Below are positions 1 through 12,900 of a DNA stretch of 64,000 nt, one piece after another. Each line of letters starts with the position of its first letter. The first letter of the stretch is position 1. Below the pieces are notes generated by a model that worked only from the letters and a program-made list of their open reading frames with translations, made no database searches and was not told where the DNA came from. Both the position numbers and the translations under genes were made by a program. Source of the DNA: Paragonimus skrjabini miyazakii (lineage: Eukaryota > Platyhelminthes > Trematoda > Plagiorchiida > Troglotrematidae); NCBI GenBank assembly GCA_014338405.1, contig JTDE01000945.1, positions 1 to 64,000 on the forward strand. The letters are read 5' to 3'.

Positions 1-473
1 TCATTCAGTACACTGTTTGTCACGCGTAACAAGCCAATCCTTTGCGTGTAAACGTTATCGACCATGAACCTCCTCTTGTTTTCGTTTTAGTTGGCAAATG
101 GTACTGCTTTACTTTTTGATTATAAATAACTAAATTAATTTCTAGTTTGCCGCCGTTAGGCGTAACAGCTGATTAGAGCAAACCAGATGGTAATAACAAC
201 TAGTAAAATGAAACTTCCGGTTTTGTCGTTCAACCTAATTATTTTTTCGCGTTTGAAATTGTTCAAAACATGTATTCTGTTTGAGAATGGATAAAGTATG
301 TCAGTAAACGTTTTATTTTCGTTATTCCTTAAATAACATCATATAAGTAATGATATGGTTCACACTTACAGACAAAACAACAAACACAAACCACTGAGTT
401 AAAGTTGCTGTTATTTTTTGTACACATTTCAACAGTTTCCACAACAATGTTATGCATAATGTATATTTTACAG

Positions 474-629
474 TTTGTAAATTCAGTGTGTATAAATCCA
501 GACAAAATGATGATGGTCAATCTCGACTGTACTATTTTGTGGGTTGATAACCAAGAAGTGCTTACGAAAGCATTTGCAGAAGAGCCAACATACCTCAAGG
601 ACAATTTTCGAGGGATGCCAGAATATTGG
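474..629 (+). CDS. Decarboxylase exon A (PLP lysine and catalytic loop)
   Basis: 52 codons. The acceptor is ...tattttacag at 464-473 and the donor GTAAGC starts at 630. It contains INPDKMMMVNLDC with the Schiff-base lysine, and ends in PEYW, where the Tyr aligns with catalytic Tyr332 of human AADC. The stretch between PTYLK and EYW is about three residues shorter than in human AADC. Confidence 0.94.
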
Positions 630-3600
630 GTAAGCAGCACTAAAATTTCGATGTATACAATTTTTCTGTTGGTATTATGACCGGCAATATTTAAGTTGCG
701 AAAATATTATAAAGTTGTTTACGATTGCTATTATTACCAGACCAGTTCTAGTCAACAAGGAAATACTGTAGCATGACATTCCGATATGCCTTGTTACTAG
801 AGGAAATTTCATAACGGTTTGTTGCCGCTCAATTGATATGTGCCTGAGGAGGTCATTCTTTGTTAAAATATTTAGTGAAATGTTTAGTGTTGAATGTCGA
901 ATGTGGGAATATTGTGAGAGTTTATACACTTCTGAAGTAACACGTGGACCTTCGAAGGAGTTCGTAAAGTTATGGAATTGTTCACGCTAAACAAAAGTTG
1001 AGTACACTCTCTTTACATAACTGACTCACAAGTAAGGGAACATCAAATCTTCTTACGTTTTACTTAGACATAATGATAAAAGGCTATTTATCTCTCGAAA
1101 TAAAAGTGCACACCTGTGATATCAGTTTCGCCCTTTTTTAACAATGGTTTGAATAGTCAACTCGTCTCAGACGAAGCATACTTTAGTAGAACCAAAAACC
1201 ATCCAACGAGGTTGAAAGAAGCGGTATTACACTCTGCCGTTAACTTGCTTTTGTTCCAAAGCGACTGAATAATATGCATACAGTGTGAAGTACGTTTTTC
1301 AACCAACATTTCAAACCTGTTATAGATTTAGCCTGCTGTAATTTTGGATTAGGATGTTCCTAACTTTGCGATATCTTGACAACTCACTCGCGTCTTAGGG
1401 GATACCACAAGACCACTCTTCTTGAAACTCGTCAGATGTGTTATCTTAGGCATATCGAATTGTCAGATGAGTACTGTGCAAATCAACCCATTTGCGCTGT
1501 ATCATTAAACGGTACCCAGCAGTGTATGCCACCTTGTTGGATGACACTGTAGTTACACGCTTTAAATAAAATTTGATACGCCTAAAACTGGTGGCTATGA
1601 TTTATTTTGAAGCTCCACAATTTACTTTAATTAATGATGTTTGTATAAACATGAAACTGGGCAGGTTTATTTCATTCTGCGCACCTGTTTTTTATAGCAG
1701 CTGGAAAACTACAAGTGTTTTATGACTGAGTGTATTGTACATTGTTCTGTACCATTAAACGAGGCATGTAGAATTGATTGCCCAGATAACGAGGAAACGG
1801 CGTTTAACTTCAAATGCGGACCACTTATGCACACTTAGGGAAGAACTTTCCACTGAAGCAAGAGTTAACTGCTGTTTGGTCGGGGGATACATAAGATCTC
1901 TGTAATCATCAACCCTAACCCATTTTATGAAAATCACCACAAACCATCCGCGATACTTACCATCTGGAATGAGAAAGGCAGATGTCTGATGGAAGACAAT
2001 CGACCGCTGTTAAACATATTTCGTGACACCGTGGTGACAAAATGAGCTGATAAAATGATAAAATCATTAATTTGTCGGTCCAAGGTGTGTGTGAACAACC
2101 TTGTCAGTCTGAGTCAGAAGACTGAAGTGTTAAATTCAGTTTAGTCTTCAGTCAGCTTCTGGAATGTTCACTGAATGGAAGTTTCTGCTGAGCTGAAATA
2201 AAGTTCAAAATCTATAACTCAATGTCTATCAAGGTACTGAACTCTGTCGGTGTTCTTTTGTTTTAAGCTGCACATCGACTTGTCCTTAAGGAATCAGACA
2301 TGTGGCAGCACGCCGATGATGAAGGCCGAGTTTAGTTTTACACTTCGGAATAACAGATCGAACATCCATTGAATTTCTTGGACTGCCTCTAAATCAGTTC
2401 AGCCAAATTATTCAGGATGTCAGAATACCAATCAGCTTAGAATCAAAAACAAATTTTTAAGTAAATTATTTCATTGCAATCCATTTTTACACTCTAGCCT
2501 TCAACTCATGTCATTGTACAATGCAATCTATTATGTTAGTATTCCACGAACTGTGACGTTAACTGATCTGCTCGCTTCCATATATTTTACTTAACGTTCG
2601 GTGACCCTGTTTCCGTCAAAAGTACAAGGTCTTGGTACGTACATTTAATTAGGTGTTACATACTTCCCCTTGACCATATTGTTGTTTTAGTCATTTGTTG
2701 CGTTAAAGAGGTTAAGTTCTTACACATTTTTCTCAAATGGTTGACCAGATATAGTGTTATATATTTGTCTGACCCAATTCAGCTCTTTTCTTACGAACAC
2801 TTCTAAGCATGTGACATATTTTCCTACAAAGTGTACAATTACTCTCCACATTGATTCCAAACTCTGCGTGTATATCAAAACACGCTACTACGTAATCAAC
2901 ACGGTATAATGGCATACACCGAGAAAAGTTGATGTTTTCTTTATCCTACAAGGTGGGTTGTGCAAGCAGACAATGAGAATATACGAAATGCTATCACTTC
3001 GTCACACCTCCATTTTCTACATACTGGGCAACCGACTAAAAGACATACAAATGCAAACGCAATCAAGAATTACTTGGGATTCCACATGAACCACAAGTAC
3101 AAGCTTGTGTCACTATAGTTCAGTTTATCCGGGCGAATTCACGTGAAGTTGGAGAAATAAATAAGAGCATGATTTTGTAATCTTTTTCCACATCATCCAG
3201 CAGCTAAGACATTTTGCGAATATCGTTCAGTCTTTCTTATCTAACTGCGTGCACTTCCATTGATACAACTGCTGTTCTTTGATGGCTGTAACCCCGATTG
3301 ATTCCCCTTACATTTTCAGAAAGCCGAGCAAATGGTTTATTTTGTGATACATTTTTACTGGTTCTCACTTAGTATTTTTTCCTATATCCTGCGTGAGTAG
3401 AGGTTTTCAGTCCTGTTACTGTTCATACATTTAAGCTTTGTGTTTCCAGGTATAGAAAACAATGCTGACACTAACTTTATTGGGGAAGTAATTTTCACCC
3501 AGTTTTTTTGAAGTTGTTCGACTAATTATAAGCGTCAGAAAACATTTTCTGATTGGAAATTAAATACTTATTGTGTGATTTTGTTCAGAGGTGGAGCATA

Positions 3601-6286
3601 TCCCTCAGCAGAAGATTCCGGGCGTTGAAACTATGGTTCGTAATCCGTATGTACGGTCTAAAAGGTTTGAGAAAATATATACGTCACGTGAGTTCTGTCA
3701 AATAAACGTCTACACAATGTTTATGGTTCATGATTGTGTTACTTAGCAATATACGTGAGAGATGGTAGGACGCAAGTCAGTTGATTGGGTTATCAATAGG
3801 TGCAATAAATCAACCACTTAAAAATCAATGATTAAATTTTAGGAATTTAAGTTTTTCCCATACATCTGACTTGTACTCATATACAACAGCCATCAAGCAT
3901 TTGTCACCGTTTATTTGATCTATTGCTTTGCGGTCGATGACTGGATTAATTCTGTTGTTGACTGGGCTAATTATTGTAAATTCAGGCACCCATACAATCA
4001 ACAACATGCCATGTGTTTTCTACCTTCGTTGTTTGGACAAAGGCAGATACACCTGGGAGTTCTTACGAATGTGTTAAGTTACACATTTTTGTCAAAGCGA
4101 TTTTTTGTAAAATGATTGTCCCGATTGTGGAAGTAGCATGCACAGTATCTGCCATTCACCGTTTCCAACACATTGTTAGCAAAGAACAGTTTGTAAGGTC
4201 ATCTAAGGACTGTTTTCTATTAACAGCATGCAAAAATGGCCCAGGTTTTCGAAACGCTCATATCCGATGATGACCGGTTTGAGGTGACGAACGATGTTCG
4301 GTTTGGACTGGTTTGCTTCCGCCTGAAGGTAATTATTTATCCATAATTTCTAATAAGTGTGTTTTCGTTGTTTGAATGTGCCATAATATGACACGAATAC
4401 TCAGCCAAGATTTTGCTCGGTTTCACGAGTTTGGTTTGGTAATACTGAAAACAGACTAGCACTACGCAACACACTTACATGAAGTTCGGATATAGCAAAT
4501 ATATTCCAAGATCCCAACCATCTGAATGAGACCATGTTCCGGAGTGAACGGAAATCCTGACCAACCTTTCAACTAAGTTACAAATGAGCTGAACGGTGTC
4601 TTATTACCGTTTCCCAGTCAGCGTGCATTTGGATACTGGAGAACTCTACAGCCGACAGCTGCTTCGTGGAAACAAAGTCGCCCTCAAAAATGAGCGGCCG
4701 GTTATCGTTGACAAAAATGTTCCGTAATAGAATTTAGTAAGTAGTCTGGACTATCGTCCCGCATTTTTTATTTTGCAGACAGGTTCAGTGTTTGTTCCCA
4801 ATTAACCCTCGTGCTACTCACTAACTATGGGTAAGCCAGCAGGACTTGACTGTCGACGTTTCATTTTGCGTCAGCAATGTGACCTAATCAATGGTCAATG
4901 TGTTTACTAAGATAAATCGAGCCAAGTACAACACCACCTTTCCCGCGACACCCGTCTGTACTTGAACAAATGAGACTTTTAGAACTCAACGTGTGTGCTG
5001 GGTTCAATTTCTGATCACATGAAGGATATACAAAGATATGCAACGCTGACAAGCTCTAGCAAAAAGGAAGCCTGAGCCAGCTGCTTCCCTTCCAAATGGG
5101 CTGGTTGAATAGTCTATGGAATATATAAGGTGTGTCCATTGGTGAATGATCACCAACTCTGGAAAAGATCCGCTCACTCACTCCGAAAGATCAATGGGAC
5201 AGAAACTACTCATCGCTGTCGTATAGTCATACCAAATGTTCGTTGTTTCTTTAACGTTCTTCCCGTCTTCTTAAGTTTCATTTGCTCATTATCACAATGG
5301 CATGACATCCGCCCATTACGACGACTCAGAAACCTTCAAAACTTGTTACTCACGATTTGGAGCTTTTCGCTTCTGACCCAAAGAAATGATTACCTGGAAT
5401 TGATATGTACCCATGATGGTCCATTCGACATAAATGATTTTGGGATGTCTACAGTGCCTTGCAACTTTACAAAGACCCGGTCTTTTCAGGCCAAATTGGG
5501 CATGTAACACTTAAAAATTGAGTGTCAGAAGTATATTCTTGAGGAAAGTGTGATAGAAATTGATTTCTAAGTGAATATAGTACTTAACGCTGTTCTGATA
5601 AAACGAAATTACTCTATTTCGAAGTAAATATGTCGCAAACTCTTAAATATTGGTCACGTGGATTATTATTTAGGCGACAAGTATAAAAAGGTTCCTAAAA
5701 TATCCATAAAGAATATAATTCACTGGTTTGGTAGACGTGGTCAGAATATTCCAAATGAATTGCTATCTTTAGACTGTATCTTCAATTTTGCGCTCCCATT
5801 CTGATCCCGTAAAATGCGTCGCAGACTTGCGATTAACGTTGAAACTTTCATATACTGAGTATATTTAAAAGCCAAGCTGAAATCCCCTATAAAGTTTTAG
5901 TATAAATTTATCATTTCTGATAAGCTCTGTTTTCCTAAGTCAGTTCAACTGCATATTTATACATGGAGGTTTGAATAGTTGCACTGTGAGAACCGATCAG
6001 TTGAAATAATTACTAACGGTTTATGCTTTATTTACAGGGTGAAAACTGTCAAACCGAGTCGCTTTACAATCAACTACTAACAGATGGTAGAATTTTCATG
6101 TCTCCTGGGTCAGTAACAAACACGTTAGATGCCGAAAAATCTATCTACTTCCTTCGATTTGTCGCGTCACCGTTAACTACTGTTGAAGATGTGAAATTCG
6201 CGTATAGGGTGCTCACTGAGACGGTTGAACGCTCCGAATACACTTCTCTAAACATTGTGAAAACTGAAGGAAGAAATATTTTGTAA
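474..6286 (+). CDS. Aromatic L-amino-acid/histidine-type decarboxylase, 3' part (4 exons)
   Basis: Pyridoxal-phosphate-dependent group II decarboxylase, which makes biogenic amines (dopamine, serotonin, tyramine or histamine) in the cytosol. Four exons, all joined in phase 0 with GT/AG borders, give 201 residues that align without gaps to the C-terminal part of animal AADC and HDC, except for a shorter mobile loop. Visible landmarks: the PLP-lysine motif as NPDKM (usually NPHKW or NPSKW), Lys codon at 504-506; DCTILWV; the catalytic-loop Tyr codon at 624-626; RRFRALKLWFVIRMYG; GLVCFRLK; and a C-terminal LRF block. The Tyr favours a true decarboxylase over an aldehyde synthase, which has Phe there. 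The PLP-phosphate and His active-site region is missing because the upstream exons lie before base 1. Substrate cannot be decided: 'GENCQTE' after FRLK resembles HDC, while other parts fit AADC or tyrosine decarboxylase. Family assignment is very sure; the subtype is not. Confidence 0.95.
630..3588 (+). other. Decarboxylase intron A-B
   Basis: Intron of about 2.96 kb. I see no recognisable domain, tRNA-like element or repeat on either strand; the ORFs here are short and random-looking. Confidence 0.6.
3589..3687 (+). CDS. Decarboxylase exon B
   Basis: 33 codons between acceptor ttgttcag and donor GTGAGT. It encodes the RRFRALKLWFVIRMYG helix, which matches the SRRFRSVKLWFVIRSFG-type segment of histidine decarboxylase and the equivalent in AADC. 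The intron before it is about 2.96 kb. Confidence 0.94.
4227..4328 (+). CDS. Decarboxylase exon C
   Basis: 34 codons from acceptor ttaacag to donor GTAATT. It begins HAKMAQVFE (compare HVQLAQEFE in human AADC) and ends GLVCFRLK, a hallmark of the family's C-terminal domain. The preceding intron is 539 nt. Confidence 0.94.
4618..4737 (+). other. Splice-bounded ORF inside decarboxylase intron C-D
   Basis: A pyrimidine-rich acceptor (ccgtttcccag) and a donor (GTAAGT) bound 120 nt. It is open in phase 0 up to the donor, and a second frame also reads well (LDTGELYSRQLLRGNK) to a stop at about 4726. Inclusion would insert residues between FRLK and GENCQ, which are contiguous in all relatives, so it is either a rare or aberrant exon, an old insertion, or chance. 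Unrecognised. Confidence 0.15.
6038..6286 (+). CDS. Decarboxylase terminal exon D
   Basis: 82 codons plus TAA. The acceptor is ctttatttacag. It starts GENCQTESL and continues FLRFVASPLTTVEDV, the terminal beta-strand/helix unit that in relatives reads as an 'I(V)RF' strand plus the last helix. A short hydrophilic tail ends the protein. No canonical AATAAA was found in the first several hundred bases after the stop. Confidence 0.93.
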   Translation, partial: GENCQTESLYNQLLTDGRIFMSPGSVTNTLDAEKSIYFLRFVASPLTTVEDVKFAYRVLTETVERSEYTSLNIVKTEGRNIL

Positions 6287-8631
6287 AACCTCCAAATCTA
6301 CTCTCTGGCAGCCACCGTCTTTTTTAAAAAATTATGCAACATACTCTTCTGTCAAAATGCACAAAGGTTTCAAGAACAGTCTAAGGTTTTTTGTCAAAAT
6401 TGGCAATTATTTGATACGTTTGCTGCTGTTCTGTTGCTTTTTCCTTCTGCTTTTACTACTAAAGCATTGTATTGCCTCCCCTTATCTTACGTTACAACAT
6501 GGGTTTCCATAAACTCAAGATTTGTAATGTCAACATTCCTGTCGCATTTTTGATTTATTTATGCAACTGTATGCATTTACTTCGAATGCTCGTATAATTT
6601 TGTACGAAACCAATTCATAGGCATACATTTTTTGCTTTCTCTGAATACTGAGTTTTCCACTAAGATAACAGTATTTTGTTAATTGTACGGAGTGACAAGC
6701 CAACTAAGTGGTTATTGAAACGTGAACGACCATGTAAAATATGAGTTAAAAGGGTTATTTCCTTGTTGCAAACCGATTGTAAAATTAGTCAAAGAGCTTA
6801 CGTATTCCGCAAAGTTTGCCATAAGTCACCAGTTTGACCATTACTATACAATACTAATGACAAATATCATACAGACTAATATTTACAAGCCAACTTACTG
6901 TATTTCCCCTGTTCATTTCATGTAATATTCTTTTCACGTTTGACAAAGTACTGGTCAATGCGATAAATCAACGCAAAATATCACAGTTCGTGCTGACTTT
7001 GCTAACGGTTTTACTGATCGAAACTAAAGCTAACCATCTCGCTGTAGTTATGTTTCCTTTAGTTGGGTCAAATTATAAAATAACAGAAAACTGTGTGTAG
7101 CATCACGCATTGGGCGTATTCACACACGATATATTTAATGTACTCAACTATGTACACACCAGCTCTTATTCTACCGTCTGTGATCCTCTTATGTAACGGA
7201 GATCGTGGTTATCACTGATCTGTGTACTTTATAAGGCCGTGATATAAATTGTTCTTCAACGATTTATCCGTTTGTCGGCATAGCATCCAGTAGCGGGGCA
7301 CACAATCTTCACAACACCGCTCACTTAAGTATATGTAATCCATTAGTGTTTATGCGGCGAATATTCTGAGTAGAACATCACCCTCATTTTATCATGTTCT
7401 ATCATTTCGTCCCGTTATACCAAACAGGATAAAGCATGCAATAGGTGGCGGCTTAAAGTGATGACTTGTGGTTTATCTCTGAATAGTCGGTTATGACGAA
7501 AACAGATTTGTGTCACCATGGTAATTCTACTGATGACGGCGTTTGTAATAATAGACCAAACGGCTCATTCAATAACTAGGGCAAATTTCGAGGTCATACA
7601 GTTTCTTTACTGTCGTGATTTCTGCATGATGGCGCTTGCTGTAGTGGCGCTCTATTGTAAGAACAGCATGCATATGGTTTCGTCTGGTGTCGCACAAACC
7701 GAATCGAGATATTTCGCGCCAGTGCGCACACTACTCGGTTGTATCAATAGTAGTGCTATAGGCAAGGAACAATTCAAATGGTGAGAATCGTGACAACACT
7801 GAACATTCGAAAGACTAGAGAGGGAGTCGGAGAAAAGCTGCATTCTTCGCAGAAAGATTAAAAAGGAAAATTGAATGTACTTCAGTAGCACGTCACACTG
7901 AGACACACTAGACATTTAAGTTAATAAGTGCGGCCTCATTGATATGCATTCACATATCAGATAATGATTGTCCGGCCTTAAGTAACCTAATGGGTCGAGC
8001 GCCGTTGTGGTCACAACAGTACAATTAACGACAACACCAACAACGCTTACGCATAACTTGTTCACAGCGATCGATCCAACGATTAGTTTTAAATTCCATC
8101 AGGAATTTTTACTGTAATCCAGCCTTATGCTATCCGGTGAAACTACATGCGTGCGCCTGTAGTCACAAATTCAAATGGGAAAATGCATACGTTGGTATTG
8201 CATGAATTGTATTGTAACAAATCTTTTCAAAACTACATGCAATCTATTCTTACTATACGATTCTGGCTAGATAAAACTGGACTGAGAAAGCACAACGAAT
8301 ACAAAATAATCTGTCGTCTTACCGACTACTTCGATGAAAATGAACCGATAAACCACGTGTTGTGAAGGAACAACAATTATATGAACAGCAAATTCAGGAA
8401 AACGTTTTGTTCTTTGTTTGGGGCTGAATATACTAAATGGAACGCAGTTGCCATCGACACGACGTCCGATTGTGATGTGTGGTTGCATGTTGTCTGAACA
8501 CGTTTCTGTTTACGCAGTCTGTCTGGTGAGGTTACAGTGAAACCGACTCGAGCGTAATTCGTGTGACATCATCCATATCACTTTACCTGTTATGTTAATT
8601 GTATGTAAAAACTGTTGACGTTGCTTGTGCA
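6287..8631. other. 3' flank, no gene seen
   Basis: Region downstream of the decarboxylase. It includes the presumed 3' UTR. ORFs at 7518-7784 (+) and 7652-7915 (-) overlap each other on opposite strands and resemble nothing. Confidence 0.5.
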
Positions 8632-9585
8632 ATGGAACACTTGATACTAGAGATAGCAGTCAGGTAAGTTCCTCAACACATTCCCTACCAAGTGAAGTAC
8701 TGAGAAAAAAATGGTATGACTTACTGTAAAGTCGCCACCTGGTCATTGTGCAGTCGGACGTCATTCACCATTTTCTCACGATCCAGAAAAATAATACTGC
8801 TGCTTTTTAAGTTTTGAATTCGTCATTTTGATAAATCATATTGCGTCAATTTCTTAAATCTCACTAACCTATAAAAACATTCGTGGTATTGTCGTCGTCA
8901 GTGATGGGCTTAGATAAAGGGTTTGTCCAGTCAATGGATTTGTCGTATTCGGTAAGCTGCCTACTTATAAATCTGCCAGATTTGGTTGCAAGACCGTCAA
9001 CCGTTATCCCGATCAAAGTTAATTAAACCAACATGAATGCACTAAGCGACCTTGGCCGTATACATATGATACCTCTTTAACGTGCTCATTAGCAGGCGTT
9101 AGTAAAATTCTCGCCACCTTGGTGATACACTATGCGGAATTGGCTTTATCATGTTAAGTTTTCTCTTTCTAGTGTTTAATTTTTGCGACATATATATATG
9201 GTTTTCTTCACTATTGTAAAGTCTACAAAAATTGGGATTTATATAGTATGTTGCTTTCAATAAGTTTTCAACAAGTTCACCATTAAAAGCCTGTTAACCT
9301 ACTTTTTTTAGGCTGTGTAATAGCTTGTCGTTACCCAATTGTGCAAGACACTTTCCTATCAACTATAAATCATTGAATCGTGTTTCTCTCCTTTTCTGGA
9401 GTGAATGTCTATTATTCCCTTTAATCTCTATATATGAGCGTTCTATCACTCACTTGTTCACACTTTACTCCGTCTATCCAATTGAGAAATTAAACGAGAA
9501 TTTACTTGAACGTAGGCTGTACAATAGTGATACATATTGTTTTATTTTACCGGTAATGCACAAACCTGTCCGGATAACGACATAA
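8632..9585 (+). CDS. Possible two-exon small gene, unidentified
   Basis: An ATG exon (8632-8663, ending at GTAAGT) leaves two bases of an unfinished codon. An acceptor with a long T-run (cctactttttttag) starts an ORF at 9312 in the matching phase, and it runs to TAA at 9583-9585. The product would be about 101 residues with a hydrophobic centre and no recognised domain. The support is only two good splice sites and phase agreement. A GTAATG at 9552 could be a further donor. It may well be chance. Confidence 0.17.
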
Positions 9586-9889
9586 TTTTAGGTTTGAAAG
9601 CAAGCATGCAGACGAATGTCCAGTTGATGCTATACCCAGCATAGTATAACAATCACCTCTAAATTTTTAACCGCGGGTTAGCTAACAACTGCATCGACCA
9701 GCACTCTAAATTTGGCGATGATGCATTCAGGGCTTGTTGGTCCGATTAAATTCAAGGCTACTGAAAATTAAAACCACCAAATAAACTCCATCGCGCTGAT
9801 AAACTGGAAAATTAGAATAACCCTAGTAGTTTATGTGAATCAGAAGCCAACTGTTTACCGGCTGCTCTGTTTACTCTTTTGTTACCTAG

Positions 9890-9950
9890 TTTGAAAGATA
9901 AAGTTACCAATTGCCGTCTAAAGTCTGCGAATATGTCGATCTTTAAGCAG
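9890..9950 (+). CDS. Possible 61-nt internal exon
   Basis: A strong acceptor (gtttactcttttgttacctag) and a GTGAGT donor flank an open frame after one base (LKDKVTNCRLKSANMSIFKQ). The phase does not fit the ORF at 9312-9585, so the two are not simply joined. Unrecognised. Confidence 0.15.
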
Positions 9951-12900
9951 GTGAGTCTAGTGTATATGTAAAATTTGTGACTCACACACCTGATCCATAG
10001 TTACCATAACGTGGTCTGACTACTTGATGTATGAATACACCTGATTTCGGGGACATATGTCAAAGCGTAATTGAGTCAGAGTAACAGTATAAACCATAAC
10101 TTCAATCAGATTACCTCGCCGATAGTGCTCGATAACATTATCAGACTAATGTAAAACAGAATTACAGACTAAGATGCAAATGCGCTCTCCGAATATGTGG
10201 TACCCCTCCAAGAAGCATTGATGGAGAATGTGGATTAATAAGTAAAACTCCAAAAAAGATTTGAAGTGGTGATTTGCTTCCCATTGCACAAAAGAGAAAA
10301 ACAGTTGAAGTCCCAATATAAACCTAAGTAGGAAACGTGTACATCATATGAAACGCTACTGCGAGTGAGTATCACCAAAACTTCTCTAAAGGCAGTCTCA
10401 CTTTCAGCAGCTGCTGGAAGTGCTGTCATTGTGTTAGTCGGTACGATTCCGACCAAGGAGAACGATGTGGACAGAAAGCCACTGTAACATTCTGTCCTAA
10501 ATCCAAAGCAAAGAATTACACTGATTTGCTGGTCAAAGTACACTTCGGAGTGACAGTCTCTGGCGTAACAAAACTGACGGGATGCTGTCGGGTAGTGCGT
10601 TAGATTCTATTGGCTCTTCAGGAAAAACGTATAATTCCAAGTCGTCAATTTTAAGTCTGTTCGCCAAATTATATATGCCCAGAGGGAAAATTGATCACGT
10701 CTTTAATTGAAACAAACCGGTTCTTCGATTTTGATGTTTAATGTTTCCGAACCAGCATATCGTGGCTTGGTTTCTTTGCCTCACCTCCGTAGTTTAGTTG
10801 TGTTGTGTTGATATTAACTATGTCTTTCGGTGGACTAAATTTCCCGGACAGATATTCCAGCCAATTGGTGACAATAAAATATGAGTCAGTATGACGCGTT
10901 ATGCCTCACGACAGGTGATTTCCTAGTAAAGCAATGTCAGTGGTTGCGAACTACCTAACAAACTACCTAATAAACACCTACGATATATTGCATCTGGAAA
11001 GTATCATTGATCGCGATTAGTTAAACAATGAAAAACCTCATTTATTTAGGAATCGACCTAGTTAGGCAACAACAATTATTCTGCCGTCACTTCAGAAATA
11101 TTTTCAGAGCATTTACCGACAAAATGTTAAATAAAAGGTCTATTTTTCGATTGCATCAAAGTCTAAAGATGAGCCGCATGATATCTATGGCCACACCAGC
11201 CTTCTGTCTATGAATATTTCATCGGTTGTGTTAGTGACGGTGTCAGTGTTTCACAATTATCCGCAAGTTATCTTAGTAATTAACTGTTGATAGTAAATTC
11301 AAAGGCTGGCTTAAGCTCCGATCGTTAGTATTAGTTCGGAATTCGAGTAGCTTCTAGAATTGGCTTTTTGCGCCCGTAGTGAGGATGAAGGCGTCAGGTT
11401 TTGAGGTGCGACATTTGTTATCTCTCCTTGCACACTGGTCTGCCAATGAGCCTTCATAGTAAATGGTGGTCATTAATGAAACACTGAACGGACCTAATTG
11501 TCACTTAGGCCATTAAATTTCTAGATATTTTGTAATTCGTTTCGAAATAGGGTCACAGCCCACGCCTTCTTGCAGCAGGGATTAGGGCAGATTCCCACCT
11601 ATAACAGCAAGCATTTTGACGATGTGCGTCTTGTACCTATAGTAAACAGTTCGAGATTTTTCAATGTTTTGTTCTTCGCACATCTATCAGTTGAACATGG
11701 AAAAAGATGTACTGTACGGGATACTTTTATCTAGATATACCATAACACTATAGTTTCTGACCAATGAATTACTGAAATCCATTTGCAAACCTGACAGTAC
11801 TTTACATCGTTGTAAGTTCCTTAAGGATTATGCTTGACTATAGCAATATACACCGAACGCCTTCTACATATAGCTTGTTCTTTTAAACAAAGTTTTAAGC
11901 CAGCCATTGTTGAGTTTCTTTTTCCACGGAGCTCATAATTAAGGTATACCCTTTTCACTACGAGAATTTTCATCTCAGTGTTAGTTTTCTACGGGCAACC
12001 ATGTCGACATCTTCATCGGTAATCTCACATAGCGCATGACCAACTCATCACATGTAAACGTTTGACCACATCTTCATGCATGAAGTTATGCGATATACAT
12101 ATGACTAATCAAGCGCAAGAGTTTAGAGAGATACTGGCTTGTAAACTTGTTCGTCCCACGTCGTAATTCATTAAATCTGAAGGACGGCATCTTCACTGTT
12201 GTGTCCTTCTCAAACAAAGTCATTTAGTAGGGTGCTACAAGTTCTTCAGAAGAAAACGTTTGTGTATGAAGGTCAGAGGGTTACTAAAAATCGTAGTTTG
12301 GAGAAAAAACTTATCCCACCTTACACTGAACCTAGTGTGCCTGTCGTCGTTCATGTGTAATTGAGTGATTGTTTACGGTGACGCTTTAAAAAGACTGTTA
12401 ATAACCACTCTTAGATGATACTAAAGCCGCCTGAAAGGATGAAAAATGAGCAATGACCAACAATTTATAAAGTGTGGGTCTACTGTGTCATCGGTCATTA
12501 TGCTAATCTTTACTCACAAATGAATGTTTGGCTGTCAGCGGTCTTATGAACGGCTTTAGTCCAGTGGTAGATGCTTTATTGCTTTACCCATAGATCATAT
12601 TACATATATATATCATATAACCATTTGTGAAAAATGAAGCAACGTCCAAATTAGTCGGAAGCCTGATGCCATTGTTTAATCTATCAAACGGGTTGTATGG
12701 CTCAGACTTATCCAGTTTAGCAGGTCAAACTTTTGACCAGTCTATTAGTTTAAATGATGCATCAGCCTATGAGATAACTTTCATTACCGTGGCGTAAGCA
12801 CTTTTTCCCCAGTCTTGTGGACACTTGGTAATGCATACACAGAATGTGACAAAATTATACAACAAATTCATCTTTTAGCAATAACATTCTCGTACTCACT

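Noticed and set aside
1..473. An upstream decarboxylase exon (active-site His region)
   Set aside because: No frame shows the HVDAAYAG or similar motif; the preceding exon must lie before the window.
5130..5507. 125-codon ORF in the decarboxylase intron
   Set aside because: No recognisable domain on either strand, no splice context, and a length expected by chance in 64 kb of AT-rich DNA.
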